Assembly: GCF_000003815.2 (NCBI RefSeq) | Contig: NC_049995.1 | Span: 8,657,604-8,721,603, forward strand | Direction of reading: 5' to 3' | Origin: Branchiostoma floridae | Lineage: Eukaryota > Chordata > Leptocardii > Amphioxiformes > Branchiostomatidae | Length of the DNA: 64,000 nt | Shown: positions 1 to 17,875 of the stretch, piece by piece | Numbering within the stretch: the first letter of the stretch is position 1 | Layout of the letters: the number at the start of each line of letters is the position of its first letter | Made by a program: the position numbers and the translations under genes | Notes under the pieces: generated by a model | What the model was told of the DNA's origin: nothing | The model's database searches: none | Seen by the model: only the letters and a program-made list of their open reading frames with translations

Positions 1-458
1 TTGGGGGAAGGTTCATCTGTTTCAGGTATCATTGACCTGTTGTTGACTTCACACTTTCTTTTAGGTCATGTGACGTAGGATTTTGGACATTTCAATTTTT
101 TTCATCTAATCAAAAAAATAATTCTATAGATAATTAGTAGATATCCAGATGTGCGAACATGAATTTATAGCTTTTCATCATAATGCACGTGAAATACATA
201 GCGTCATTGCAGTGGTATGTACCAAAGTGCTGTATTTTCTCATAGAAAAAAGTAATATAAGGGGGCAATAAAACTCCATGATGTCATCCATATGGCCCCA
301 AAAATCATATTTTGAATTCTTTTATACCCATCTATCAATAGACATAATGACTCCATTCTTTCTCAATTCATTGATGAGAAAACAACAGAAAGTCAAAATG
401 CCAATTTAGCCAGGTAGGAAACCTTAAAAATTATACCTATCCAACTTTACTGACTAAC

Positions 459-5471
<5,013 letters not shown>

Positions 5472-5488
5472 GTTGGTTCCGTGATGGA

Positions 5489-5497
5489 GCATGCGCA
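5489..5497. promoter_or_regulatory. NRF1-type motif at the SDHA start
   Basis: GCATGCGCA, the core of the palindromic NRF1 site, lies 17 bp upstream of the SDHA start codon. NRF1 is a known activator of nuclear-encoded respiratory genes. The motif is seen; its function is inferred. Confidence 0.45.
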
Positions 5498-6978
5498 GTG
5501 AGCTTAGAGTAGAAACTTGTGTAATTCTCCCGTCATGCATCGCGATGTCCCTACATCTATGCCATTATCTTTATGTAATATCACCAAAAATGATATAAAT
5601 ACGTTATATATATAAAGATCTTCGGAGATAACTACTCTATACAAGAGTTAACCATTACAACTCCAATGATAGAAGAAGAACTTAATTTATTTGCATGACA
5701 ACTGTAGAGGATACAATACATGATATGGTAATCAAATGATTCGTCATTTTAATAGAAAATAATAGGGCAGGGAGGAATATAAACGGATAGAAATATAATA
5801 TATTTTCTCTGTAAAACTTTTTAAACGCGTCTTGGCAAAAAAGGTGTCATATTCGAATTCTAATGTTACTGTTTGTGAACCGTTATGAGAGATTGAAGTC
5901 ATAAAGGCAAAGGCACTCCAGTTGTCATATGATTTGTCATTTGTGTCAGTGAATGATTTTTTCTGGACGGAGAATTGAAAATCTGAGTTCAGTTGTCAGA
6001 GAATTACCATCTAAAACGAGTTCCTTGCTAGCAGGAAAAATAACGCGTCTCTCTTTTGACTTTAGGTTTTGCTCTAACTGGGCTGTCCTGACAGACCACT
6101 GAACATATCAAACGTGAAATAAACAGAGCAACATACTCTTTGATTTGGGTAAACATCATCCGACGTCACACAGCTACGGTGCGGTCGTGAGGCATTAATG
6201 AGATCAAATCAAGATCTTCCTTTAATAGTAGCGGGTGCTAGTGGATGCCCGTAGGCATACTTTTTATCAGCTACGTATTACAGTACTAGAACACACGCAT
6301 GCACACACGCACACAAATTCCTTCAGTGTGTCTTTTATCAAGGACGTTACATCAACAAGAACGTATAAACGTCCTTGCTTTTATGAAAAAAAAACACCTT
6401 CTTGTCTAACAACATACATGTATTAGTAAAAAAAAGAAGCAATGGAAAAGTTGTGAAAAGCTGATTTATTGAGCGTATTATTGATGAAATAATAATAGCA
6501 TAAATTATGTTCACAAACTGCCTTTGAGCAGCGCTTCTCTTCGGCGGCTATCAGTACTACATCCAGGCTGCGAAAGACTGTATTACCTGCAATAATTTCG
6601 TTTCTCGCCTAGGAGCGCTGACTAGATTACGAAACCGCTGAAAATACATCCCCTGCATTAATTTCAACTCTCGCCTAGGGGCGCTGTACTTTGAATCATA
6701 CTACATCCAATATGACGTCAAAGGGCAATCCCTTGGCTGTTCCATTTAGCGTACAAGGCATAATCACATGGTGTGAAAAGAGAAAATATACTTAATTAAC
6801 AGACTAAATATGATATATAGTAGTTGTTTTCGAACATTTTACTTTTTAAAACATTAATTAATTCCTAAAATGTGATACTTAATATCATTTATGTGATTAA
6901 AGAGGGTAGTTTTTTGTATGAATTTAAGGAGGGAGTTTGCTAGATGTCACAGCTGGGACCGGTCCTGTCACTGGTGGC

Positions 6979-6991
6979 TTCAAGAATGTTC
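6979..6991. promoter_or_regulatory. Heat-shock element upstream of BAG3
   Basis: TTCaaGAAtgTTC is a perfect three-unit inverted array (nTTCnnGAAnnTTCn), the HSF1 binding consensus. It lies about 135 bp upstream of the BAG3-like start codon. BAG3 is an established HSF1 target in vertebrates, so the site fits the gene. Confidence 0.75.
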
Positions 6992-7117
6992 CGGGTTCCT
7001 GTGGAAAATCGTAGAACGTGCTAGTCACAACTTCAACCTCTTCTAAAAACCGTTTCCTCACAGTGACGACTTCAGAACGACTGTGAGACAACAAACGCCT
7101 TGACAACGTCATCAGGG

Positions 7118-7125
7118 TATAAAAG
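7118..7125 (+). promoter_or_regulatory. TATA-like box directly abutting the first BAG3 ATG
   Basis: TATAAAAG ends at the base before the first in-frame ATG (7126). A functional TATA box here would put the transcription start near 7145-7150, downstream of that ATG. The first usable codon would then be the in-frame ATG at 7162 (codon 13). Confidence 0.4.
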
Positions 7126-10100
7126 ATGGCACAGCGGCTTTTCAACCCCCAGAATTTGGCGATGTATGCCGAAGATCCGCCTCTACCGAAAGGTTGGGAG
7201 ATGAGACTCGACCCTCAGACCGGTTGGCCGTTTTTTATCGACCACAACACCCGGACTACAACATGGCAAGACCCCAGGAGACAGGTTTGTAGTCTCTTTA
7301 ACTCGTCTGGGTCTTATTTTTCTGTGATCACTCTGTTTTCGTGAACAGTTTTCTGTCTACAAAGATCGCCCCCCTCCCCATTCTAGAACCCCCCTCCCCC
7401 AAATTAGTAGGACAATCATTATCTATCACATGAGCGATTATCTGTGTCTGTGATGCAAAAATCCAACATTCTTATAATTTTGTGCATTTCTTCAAGGAGC
7501 TTTTATCAGAAGCTTGTAAAGAAAATCTAACATTTGTCTGGGATTTAAATTTTACCACCTCTTGTATTGTCATCTTTTAGAATTCAAATCTACAAATTTT
7601 GATTTCTAATAATTTCCACAATGCCATGCTTCAGTTATTGTTATAACAGATGTTTGTGATATGTTATTGATAACATCAAAAACAATGGCCTGAAATGTCT
7701 AACATAACAGAAACTGAAACAAAGAATTTAAAATTTTCCCTTTTTATTTACAGTTATTTGTCACATTGTGTATGCTTGCTATGTCTTCAAACAATGCGAA
7801 ACAATATATGTTTTGCTGTCATTCGTTAGCATTATTTTCTGTCTTATGAAAGAAGTCATATTCATTCTACTTTATATAACGTTGAATATAACATTATTTT
7901 TCACTACAACATGGTTACAGATCACACAAGTGCTGCATATTGAAGTGATCAATTTTATTGGTATCTCTGTCAGTGTCATTTGTTGGTGTGCCATTGTTGG
8001 TATCCCCATTGTGCAGAAAAGTGTGGTACAAAATGTACTATGAACTCGTTTGTATAAAATAGAACCACACTTTTTTCATAGTACCACACTGATTCAAAAC
8101 GCCCTCCCCCCTCTTCAAACCATTGGTCTACTGTCTTGAAAGTTTTCTACCCTTGAAATCTTGAAAAACGGCTCAGGCCGAATGATGTATCAAGGTTAAA
8201 TAAAGGTTAAAAAAAAAAAAGTTTTTTTATGACAGCACCATTTTGTTTGGTCTTTTCCAGTCCTTTTGAGGCATATTGATGATATACAGTGCAAAACGCC
8301 CCCCCCTTCAAACCGTTTTTTAATTACAAGGCGTAGACTTCCGTAGGAAATACGTTAGCCATAAGGAAGTTACGTCGTGCGGTTTGTCTTTTTGAGTCAC
8401 CCTGTCTCAGCCCCCCTCCCCCGCTCCAAACCCCCTTCTTAGTAACTAGTCCGGTGACACGTGTAGCCTCGAGCGCGTTATGGACCATCCCATCATTCTG
8501 GATATTAGGGGTGTAATTATCACAAACTTGTATGTCTGTGTGTCTTATACATCTTACACAATAACAAATGATTCAACATATAATTTCTATAGATAGATAA
8601 TATTCCTATTGGAGTGATACTTAGAGTTTTGAATCTATAAATTAAAAATGAGTATCAGAATATAAAAGAAAATTTGTCCTATGCCTCCTGTAGAGAAGTT
8701 GGCCCTTCCGACAGCCTAACGGTTGTTCGCGCCAAAGGCCAGTTGGACTAGTCCAACCACCATATGTATCATGATGACATAATGTCCTATTGTTCTGAAA
8801 CAAGATCTGTACATCTTTTGTCATGCTTAGATATAAACAGGTGTCTTGTGATGTGAAGAAAAGTGTAGGGCACAATGGTCAATTATCTTGCAAAACATTG
8901 GTCTATTATATCACTGATATTATCAGTGCTGTCTCAAGGACCCGTTCCTCTGTCCTAGGATTGAAATTTGCTTGTTGAGATGGGACAAAAAATGTCACCA
9001 CTTCCTTCCGAAACACCTGAACACAGAACAGTGACACCACAGTTTATTTGGGTCAATTCGAGGCTGCGCGCCCTCAAGTTGGGAGGCCGTCTCTTCCAAG
9101 AAATACGTCTGAATGAGAAAAGTCGTGTATGAGAATGAAGGGTATCCCTCAAGCATTAAGAACAACTGGGTTTCAGTTTCTTCACCCATTCTTTGGGGAG
9201 AAACTTTTTTCACGTAAAAAGATATGCCAAAAATTGGAATTAACCCCATGAAAACAACTGATATTGTTGGAAAGAGAATACCCCTGGCCCTAGGTATAAT
9301 TTAGCCAAAAATAAAGAAAATCCTAACACTGAGATTTTTACAAAGTCCTCCTCCATGTAGTTTGTCATATTAAAATATGTTGTCAGGGAGGTAAAAGGAC
9401 TACCTTTACCTTCTGCCAGTACTGTGTATGTGGCACTGTTAATATAAGTCACAACACTTGAGTGCAGTGCTACATTGTCCCCGTCTGTCCAAAAAGCAAA
9501 ATAAAAAAATAATAATAAAAAATATGTTGTCATAAGTTCATATATGATTTAGCATTGACTAAAAGAACAGTCCAAATCACTCTTTTGCTTGTCTTGAAAT
9601 ACAGTTTCCACATCTATAATTACAATCAATACCAGGACAATGACATTGACCTTCATACTCTAAATTCATTTATTTTTGTGAGGGACTGGAATTGGAAGAA
9701 GGACTTCCCGGTGTTTTAAGTGTACATTTGTAGTTATATATTGAAACACAATTATTTTTTGCATCATGAACTCATGTCATAGTAAACGTGTCACACTGAA
9801 AAATGCGAACATAAATCCACCATGAAAATATCAAGATTTAGAGTATTCCCTCACAGCGTAAACTCTGCCTGGATGCGTATCATTTAGCTGCATTTATAGA
9901 TTTGTCCAAACGTTAAAATCAATACCTGACGTCAGGGCCTCCTGAAATATTAACAGTACAGCAATAATACAATCCATGTACAATATAACGCAGGATCTGT
10001 TAGCAGTTCTTGTCAAATATTTCTAACATATTTGTCATCGAGTTAAGGAATCAAAGACCGTCTTGGTCCCAGGACTGTGTTCTAGTACCTGGATTTGTTG

Positions 10101-13100
10101 TCAAGCATGAAGAAGGGAAAGGTAGTTATGTAATCATTCTCTTGTGCTTTTGCTCCTGTATATTTTGTATAGTGGTAAACCATTTTTTGTAGGGTAATAC
10201 CACCTAAGACCAGAGTGTATGTTTCTTATTTTGAAAGCAACTGTCATTTAGCATCATACATTGACAGTGTTGTATGTAGTACTGTATGTTTTTGCATTTT
10301 TTGCACTGGATCAGATTTGCATTTGCACTTCAATTCTGTTTGCCAAAATAAACACAATTGCTGCATTTGCCCAGAATGTCTTGAGTTATATCATGAGGAA
10401 AATTACATCAAGGGTCAAATTATGTACTAACGTTTTCATCCTCTGTGTAATTTATGTAATACTGGCTGTAGAGACCAGTAATTTGATTAGACTGACACTA
10501 GGCCCAGATTTGTCACATCATTCAGCCTGTATCACTTGTAAGTGATGTAATATGGCCACATATTCAAAGGATAATTGAATTACTAAGTACTTTACATGGT
10601 TAGGTAGAAAGCTGTCTCAGCCTGACTGGGTTGGGTTGTCAAAACATCAAAATACATTTTACAGAATATGAATTCAGCTTAAAATAGTTCCATTCAAATC
10701 ATTGTTAGCAAGCCCATGTTGTTGATTTTCGTTGTGAAATTTGTCATTCTCAGCTTAGGAAAAATACATGTTATTTTCATGAAAATTTCATCACCCTTCA
10801 TGTCATGAGGTTAAGATTTTTTGGAGAGAGGGTAAAAAATTTTTCCAATGCAGCAAATTTCTGTCCTGATATTATGGGACAGGTCCTGGAGACAGCCATG
10901 TATCAACTAATCAATGCATCATTAGTTGACGCGCAATACCTTCACCAGGGTGCCTAAGTATTCGTACAATCCTTACAGAAAGATGGAATTCATACAATCC
11001 TCTACTAAGAAACATACAATCCTTATGGAATTCCTACATTCTTAGTGTTTTGTTGGACCATGTGACAATGGTGGTAAAATCAAATGTCACATCGTCGTCT
11101 GCTACAGAATACTGTAAATACATTAAGTTTGCAGGGATTTAATTTCGCGGTAGCAGGAAAAAGGACTTTTTGTGTTGGATTTAAGTTCGCAGTAGCACCA
11201 TGCACTGTAGTCTCTTACTGCCATGGAAAAATGTCCGCTGTGGTTTTAAGTTTGCGGTGAAGTGGCCAATGCGAAAACCGCAAACATTAAACGACTGAGA
11301 AAGTTTCTACATTTACAGTATTCTTCTTTTCTTCTGCTAGGATAAACAACCCACTGCCCTTATGGCCTTAAAAAGGCTATATGATTTTTTTACCATTACT
11401 CGTTCTGGTAAACTTGAACCTTAAACTGAAAGTCTTCTTTCTGTTTGTCCAGATGCTTGGTCAGCACAGGGCGCAGGCTGGACACAACCAGCAGCCACCA
11501 CAGCAGAGCCGACAGATTCCTGTGCAGCACGAGGGCGCCCCCCAGCAGAGGTACACGGTACCGCAGAAGGAGAACTACCACGCCAGACCAACTCTTCCAC
11601 AGAACGGGCAGCAGCCTAAGGTACTAAAACTGTCTCACCAAGGGCAGGTAATTATATACTCAGTGTACAAAATACTTTTCTGAGCCAGGTTGCACAGTGT
11701 GCAACCTGGGGCAAAAACTAGGTTGCACAACTGAATTTCAAGTTGCACCACCTACAATTCACTAATTTCTGAAAAAAAGGTACAATACATACATGTTTGG
11801 CTGATATGAAACAGAGCTGCCTTGGTAAATTTATTTTAACAATGTATATCAACTGTACATTGTTTAAGATATTGCTTTAGTTTGGTGTCATTCTCATTGA
11901 AAGTTTGTCAAAGACAATAAAGGTTTCTTAAAGGTTAACTGCCATATATAGAGGGCCCTTATTTTTTGTCACATATTATCAATACAATCTGCCAAAGCAT
12001 TCTTGAGCTATACTGCTGTTAACAGACACCAAATCATAAAACAAACCAGGCAAACACATTCTGCGATTGGCCAATCACGTGGTTATCCTACCTTTCTCGA
12101 CTAGAAAATTGTTTTGGGAAAGAAAGAAACAACAGAACTTACACTGTCAAAATTGCCCACATGAAGACCGGTCAGTAGACTTATTCACTATTGACATTGC
12201 TCTTAATGCTTGTTTCTATGGGAAAAATAGTCTAAGGGACCAACAAAACATGGTCCAGGTTTGACTTATGGTCCTTATGTATCATTGGTTTCTTCTGCAG
12301 GACCTGGTTTGACAGTATTATTATATATTAGCCATGCCAGTATATTTGAATCTAACGTCCCATGTTCCCTGCAGGGTTACCACCAGATTCCGGTCCAGCA
12401 CGAGTCGTCGGCGCAGCAGCCACGAGCACGACAGACGGAGCGCGTAGCGGAGACATCACAGCGGGGTCCCGGGGTGTCCCCCCAGCAGACACGCAGACTG
12501 TACCCCCCAAGGGGCGGGTCGCCCAAACCCGCGTCACCCCAGGCACAGGTGGGTTTGTACTAGTATTGAAGAGTTGAATGACACTGTAAATTTTGGCAGT
12601 TTTCTTTAATTTAAAGGAAAGCTGCACTTAAACTGGAAAAGCCTTCTATACAATGGTGAATATACCCCCAACTAAAGTTCTTTACTTAAGTCCGTCACAC
12701 TCATAGTTCAGAGCTGTCTCACTGTTTCAAACTCATGTCGTGCTGACATCTACTCACCTGATGATTGAATTATTTGAGGTCAGAGGTCTAAATTTCCCAT
12801 CCAGTATGACTAGCACTTTGCAAGCTGGCTTCCCTTAGGATGGATTCAGAGACCTACAACTTGTCAATTCCCTCGAATTCGTCCGAAAATCCATCAAAAT
12901 TACTCAAATTCTCTTAATTCAAAGACTGATATAGACCACATTTTCTTTGTCTTATCATCTGTGTGTTTCCTCCAATGACAGACCGTGAACTCACGAGTGC
13001 GTGATGTCCCAATCCAGCGTGTGCAGACGCCTCCTGCCGGTTCGCCACAACAGCTACGGCGCGAGAAGCCAGAGACACCACCGATGCAGGACCAGCCCCA

Positions 13101-13635
13101 ACCGGAGCCGCCCCAGGAACAACCGCAGCCCCAACCGGAGCCTGCGCAACCTCCGCCCAAACCGTCATCTCTCGGTAAGATCGATAAAATCATGGCCGAC
13201 GTGACGCGACTGCACAACGAAGTCCAGGACTTCTCCGGCTTGAAGAAGGACAATCTCAAGGAATATCTTCGACTTGAGGAGTTCCTGACGAAATGCTTGC
13301 TTCAGCTGGACGGCATAGAAACGGAAGGGATCCCGGAAGTACGGACTGCGCGTAAACAGGCCGTGGTGAAATGCCAACAGGCGCTGACCGACCTGGATCT
13401 AAAGGGGAAGGGAGAAGAGCTGGCCACGGCGAACGCCACGACAGAGAATGTTGAAACAACGGACGGACAGAGCGGGGAAACAGAAAATGAACAGGGCGAT
13501 CCCATGGAAATGGAACAAGCAGCGGAAGATAAGTCGACAGAAAACAGAGACGCTGAGAAGGAAAATGGAAAACAGAATGCAGAAAAGAAGGAAAACGAAG
13601 CGGGGGATAAAAACCCAGAGGGGAAATCGCAATAA
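7126..13635 (+). CDS. BAG3: BAG3-like co-chaperone (WW, IPV motifs, BAG domain)
   Basis: Links Hsp70 to small heat-shock proteins for selective autophagy. Exons: 7126-7284, 11453-11647 (or to 11620, an alternative in-frame donor), 12375-12548 and 12982-13635; all phase 0; ~393 residues (human BAG3 is 575). Exon 1 is a WW domain ([19 protein letters not shown], then a second Trp in TTTWQDP), nearly identical to that of vertebrate BAG3. Exons 2 and 3 each carry an IPV motif ([16 protein letters not shown]), the HSPB8/HSPB6 docking signature of BAG3. Exon 4 has a Pro/Gln-rich PxxP stretch, then the BAG three-helix domain at about residues 239-320 ([18 protein letters not shown] ... [12 protein letters not shown]). 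The C-terminus is a charged Glu/Lys/Asn tail. WW plus paired IPV plus BAG is unique to BAG3. Start: first in-frame ATG taken; the ATG at 7162 is a real alternative because of the adjoining TATA box. Confidence 0.93.
11112..11318. mobile_element. Short inverted-repeat MITE (CTGTAAAT family), copy 1
   Basis: Intron element of 207 bp. It begins CTGTAAATAC, ends CATTTACAG, and is flanked by TA on both sides, as for Tc1/mariner-type non-autonomous elements. The interior has repeated TTTAAGTTCGC/TTTAAGTTTGC words. Related copies lie at 26259 and 56659. No ORF. Confidence 0.6.
11685..11709. repeat. 25-bp near-perfect palindrome
   Basis: CCAGGTTGCACA, one central base, then TGTGCAACCTGG: two 12-nt arms that can form a hairpin. 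It lies 37 bp past the preferred exon 2 donor of the BAG3-like gene. A further AGGTTGCAC follows at about 11721. Confidence 0.6.
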
Positions 13636-16600
13636 GGACGGGAGCACGATAGTTAGGAGAATTGAAACTTTGATCACAAGTGTTGTTGTCGCCATGTAAT
13701 TCACCAATTTTTCTCTAGATACAAATATGTAAATTAAGATGCAGCTAACTTATCGGGTGTTTCTTGCCAACTACTAAAGCAGTACATTACTGTTTGAGCT
13801 AATAATATATGCATGGTAATGGCATCTGGTGGTAGCTATACTGACTTCATGTACATAGAAGAATCATCAGAATGCAGTGATGCGATGGCAATGTAACAAG
13901 ATAAAGAAAATTACCAAGACTCATCAATACTGTCAGGGTTAATGTATAAAATTTAAAAGATGAACTAACGATAGTAAAGATTCTATGTCCTAAAAGAAGT
14001 ATAACAATAGAAAGTTGAGCACTACGGCGAGAAGTACAAATTAAAAGTATCTCTGATACAATTTACATCTATGCTCATCAGGCTAAACTTCTGAGCTGTT
14101 ATTTTATCAAACAGATGGAAAGAAAGTAAAATTTGTGTATTCTTCTCTGAACTGTTCTCAGAACGTGTTGTATTGGTGTGGTAAATTATTACGGTTAGAA
14201 AATAACGATCCAAAGTATTGCTACTATGGAAAGATGGATATTTAAACCATTACTGTATGTTGTGTGGTCAGATGGAAAGAAAGTATATTTTATGCCAGTA
14301 ACAATTCAAGACTGTTGTATGTCAAGTCATGTTAGGGTATAGATTGTGGGTAGGGATAGAAAATGCATGGGTAGCTTTAACTTCAACTTACTAAGCTAGC
14401 TGTTTGGCTCCACATTTGTATCGGTTATGGTGGTAGGAAGCGATGTGAAGGTTAAAAAAAAACAGCACAAAGAGTTCACACGAAATACAGAAAAATACAT
14501 GTAAGCTGAATACTGAGAAAAAAATTACACCATTTTTTACAACAGCACCCCCGCAATGTGTCTTGGTTTCTCCCGTATAAAGGCCTTTTAGAAGGAATAC
14601 TATTAAATATAGATAACACCTGCAAAGAGTATAAGATTGTACATGTGTAAGTATGTGAAGAAATCTCTTCCGAATGCCAGTTGTAACAAGCTTGGAAGTG
14701 AAATGGCTTTGAAGATATCGCATTTGTGATGTCATATGTAAAAAAAAAGGTGGATAATAGAAGTTAGCAGGTATAGTGGTGATATTTCTTGAGCAACTTA
14801 GTAAACAAAGTAACAAACTGTGAACTTAATTGTATAATTGGCAAGCAAGGAGGAAGGGAGGGGGGTGAATATAGCCTGTTAGTTAAATCATTAGTTGTCA
14901 AGCCCTCTCTGCAATTTCCAGAGGACTTAAGAGAAGAAAAAATCAAGCAGCTGATAAAAGCTTCTTTTTATAATAGATTTGGATACCAATGCTTGGAAAT
15001 TCAGAAAGCATTTATTTGCCCAAGGATGTTTTATATAACGTCCTGGATTTGCGCATGCCTAAAGAAACTGTTAGAAAAAGAAGCTTTGGAAAACAAGAGG
15101 AAAGTAGTACATGTATTAGGCAGTCTGCTATAAGCAAGATTTGATCAGGCTAGTGGACACCCCCCACCATTTTCTTCTTGTGTGTTCCTTTGGTGAAGGT
15201 TTGTCCCATAATTTGAGATGATTTGGTTCATTAGGAAGTACACAATACCTCAGGCCAGTGCACCATATAGTTCTTTGTCATGTTTGGCACCGATCGTCAC
15301 AAGTGAATGAGCGTGTTCACAGGTTCAACTGTACATGCCTAGGTCAAAAGAACACAAACCTACCTACAAAAGCCATATACATCTCGACAGTATAAAGCAT
15401 AGTTGAGAACAAGAATCAGTTTCTAAGTCAATGTTTCACCTTTGACCTGCACATGCACTGTTGGATCTGTGAAAGGGCTTATTCTAGACACCTGTACACT
15501 TTCAACCTGTAAGATCTGTGAATAAAGACTGCACAATTCTGTTGAACAGAAAATTTTGTGTGTCGTGTTGAAGTCTTGGGCCAATATAGTGAAAATAGAG
15601 GACAAAGGAAATACCTTTGTTGCCTGACCCCTGAATCTGTGTGTGCCAAGGTACACAATCGAGCATACCTTTTTAACTTTAGCTAAATAGATTGGTATGG
15701 TTGTATTGTAGTTCCTAGCTCTACTTCGCTGGCTGTTATAGGGAGAATAATTTGCCAGGGGTGTTTTGCTACTAGAGGAGTTGACCGGCCGCAGAGGGGA
15801 AACATGAACCTTAGCATGAACTGACTCCCCTGGCTAATTTCCCGATTTTTTTGCCCAATTCTGCAACTCCCATAGGAAGGCCTGGTAGACACTAGATTTA
15901 TGTAGCAGACTTCCTGAAGCCCTTATATTTTCTGGATTTCATTTAACCCTCATCCGACCGTATGGGGTCATTTTTGACCCCAGGCGTATATTTTAATCTG
16001 CCATAGCAACATTTTTGATCAGAGAAAAAATTCCTTCCATGAATTTGTTTGTATACATGTTTTGCAACATCTACCAATTTTTCACCGAGTTTTGCCCATT
16101 ATTGTATAAGCTATACTTGAAAGTTTGTGTCTTGTTCGGTGGGGTCAAAAATGACCCCAGCCAATTATGAATCATTAATTACATAAATATCAAGACATTT
16201 CAATAAAATAACAGGCATTCCTCATCATTGCTATTACAGCAACAAGTTATAGTTGCTTAGAGGAGAAAACACCGAATATTTTGAAAGAAATTTAGTATTT
16301 TAGGGTAAAACACAGTTTTTCAACATTCTGCATAAATTATGATAATACGCACTAATTACCTATGCTAAAGAAAGTGAAAATGTTTCTAATTAATCAAAAA
16401 ACAATATATGGACAGAATATGCAGAAGGAACCTACAAGAAAGATCTTTGCGGGAAAATAGACAAGAGTTATTGTATGTATGTGTTAAGATGGCGGAATAT
16501 GGTACATAATTAAGTAATAAATTCGTTACTTTTCACAAATATTGTATTTTTTCTTGTTAAATAACATTTTTATGCTATCAGTATTATTGCATCATCACAA

Positions 16601-17875
16601 TTATTGTTTAGAAATTGATAACACAAAACATTGTTTAAGTAAGTCGAGTATGGTAGATTTTCAGAGCAAATGTGGTTTCTCCTCTCATTTTCTGCATAAA
16701 TTATGATAATGAGTGATAACTACTGACACCAAAGCTTGTCAAAATATTTTTCATAGATTAGTGAAACAATAAATACATAGAAATGACAAAATAAGCCAGC
16801 AGAAATATGTCTATGAGCAAAACAAAATGGGGTCAAAAATGACCCCATACGGTCAGATTCGTCGTAAAAATGTAACGGTCGGATGAGGGTTAACTTCTCA
16901 TGAATACATCATTCCCACTAAACCACTGTGAGCATATAATGTTATTGCTTGAAATGACCAACATGAGTTAAAACACAATACATCAATTTTATTTCAGTAC
17001 AAATATACAATGTACAGCGATAAGGTCATAAAATGTAATTTTGAACATAACTTCTTGGTTAACAAACTTCATATAAAGTAAACAAAAATGTTGAAACAAA
17101 CAAAGCAAGAAGAGTTAGTAGAACTTTGACAGTACACAAAAACGAGAACAAGAAATAAATAGCCCAGATCCCTCTCAACTTAGATAAGCAAAATAACATA
17201 AGTAGGGTTTGATGTTTCATGAAAAACCAAACCTCAGTATTAAACATGTTGTTCTTTGTCCAAACAATATGTTTGTGTCAAGAATAAGGTTCTGAATGTT
17301 TGCACAAAGCTTGTGGACTCATTTTTTTGCATCCCCCATCAGCTTTCTTGTCAAACAAACACACGAGAGTTCAACATAGCACACATACATATCATGACAA
17401 TAGAATTTGTCTCATCATGCATATTTTAGGAGACTTCAATGGAAACAAAGCTTCAGTTATTGCCATTACATTATTACATTACACCATACTAATAGAATGT
17501 TTCTCATAAGCTTTTAATTGATACAATAACATGTAGTAGCCCACAACTATTAATATAGAAGATATGAATAATTATTCAAGCTACACCTAGAACTTCTGAA
17601 CAACTGGAAAGAAAACTTATCACTGTACATTCTATGATCACAATACTTGCGTAAGATGCTGGCATGCGACAAAATGCAGAATCATAAAAATAAGCATAAT
17701 GCTCTATCATAGTGACAAGATTTAGTAAATTTGTATTCCATGTAAAAGACATTTTTAGAGAAACATTATTTTGCAAAAGTATTAATGAGAATATTCATGA
17801 AAATACTTAAGTATTACAACTATATAATTGTTTTTGTTCAATATGTGTACACTTCTTTACATAAAATACTGACAT
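13636..17875. other. Convergent intergenic region, BAG3 3' end to the large minus-strand gene
   Basis: No gene was recognised. The first part presumably holds the BAG3 3' UTR. Short ORFs here (for example around 14391-15133) have no splice or protein support. The only clear structure is the TTAA-flanked element at 15947-16889. The rest is AT-rich unique-looking sequence. Confidence 0.55.
15947..16889. mobile_element. Non-autonomous piggyBac-like element, 943 bp
   Basis: Bounded by TTAA on both sides (15943-15946 and 16890-16893), the piggyBac target-site duplication. Ends are inverted: CCCTCATCCGACCGTATGGG at the left and GTCGGATGAGGG at the right, with a second CATACGGTC slightly inside. 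The subterminal palindrome GGGGTCAAAAATGACCCC appears in full near 16141-16158 and 16829-16846, and in its TCATTTTTGA form near 15965. A TCTGCATAAATTATGATAAT direct repeat lies near 16327 and 16690. No transposase ORF, so it would need a transposase in trans. Confidence 0.8.

Larger units (their letters stand above)
5472..7125. other. Divergent SDHA/BAG3 intergenic region
   Basis: Head-to-head spacer between the SDHA and BAG3-like starts, presumably holding both promoters. It contains the NRF1-type motif at 5489, a heat-shock element at 6979 and a short (CA)-rich run near 6295-6316. It also has two diverged copies of a ~37-bp sequence ending in TCTCGCCTAGG[A/G]GCGCTG (about 6588-6624 and 6654-6690). 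No coding sequence was recognised. Confidence 0.6.

Noticed and set aside
10215-10545. Overlapping plus-strand ORFs with cysteine-rich and hydrophobic translations
   Set aside because: Inside BAG3 intron 1; two frames are equally open and neither resembles a known protein.
13399-13707. 102-codon minus-strand ORF with hydrophobic runs
   Set aside because: Antisense of the Glu/Lys-rich BAG3 tail; hydrophobicity comes from reading GAA/AAG codons backwards.
14391-15133. ORFs of 141 (minus) and 114 (plus) codons
   Set aside because: No recognisable domain, no splice context, low-complexity AT-rich sequence downstream of BAG3.
15947-16889. A full piggyBac transposon
   Set aside because: No transposase ORF in any frame between the ends.
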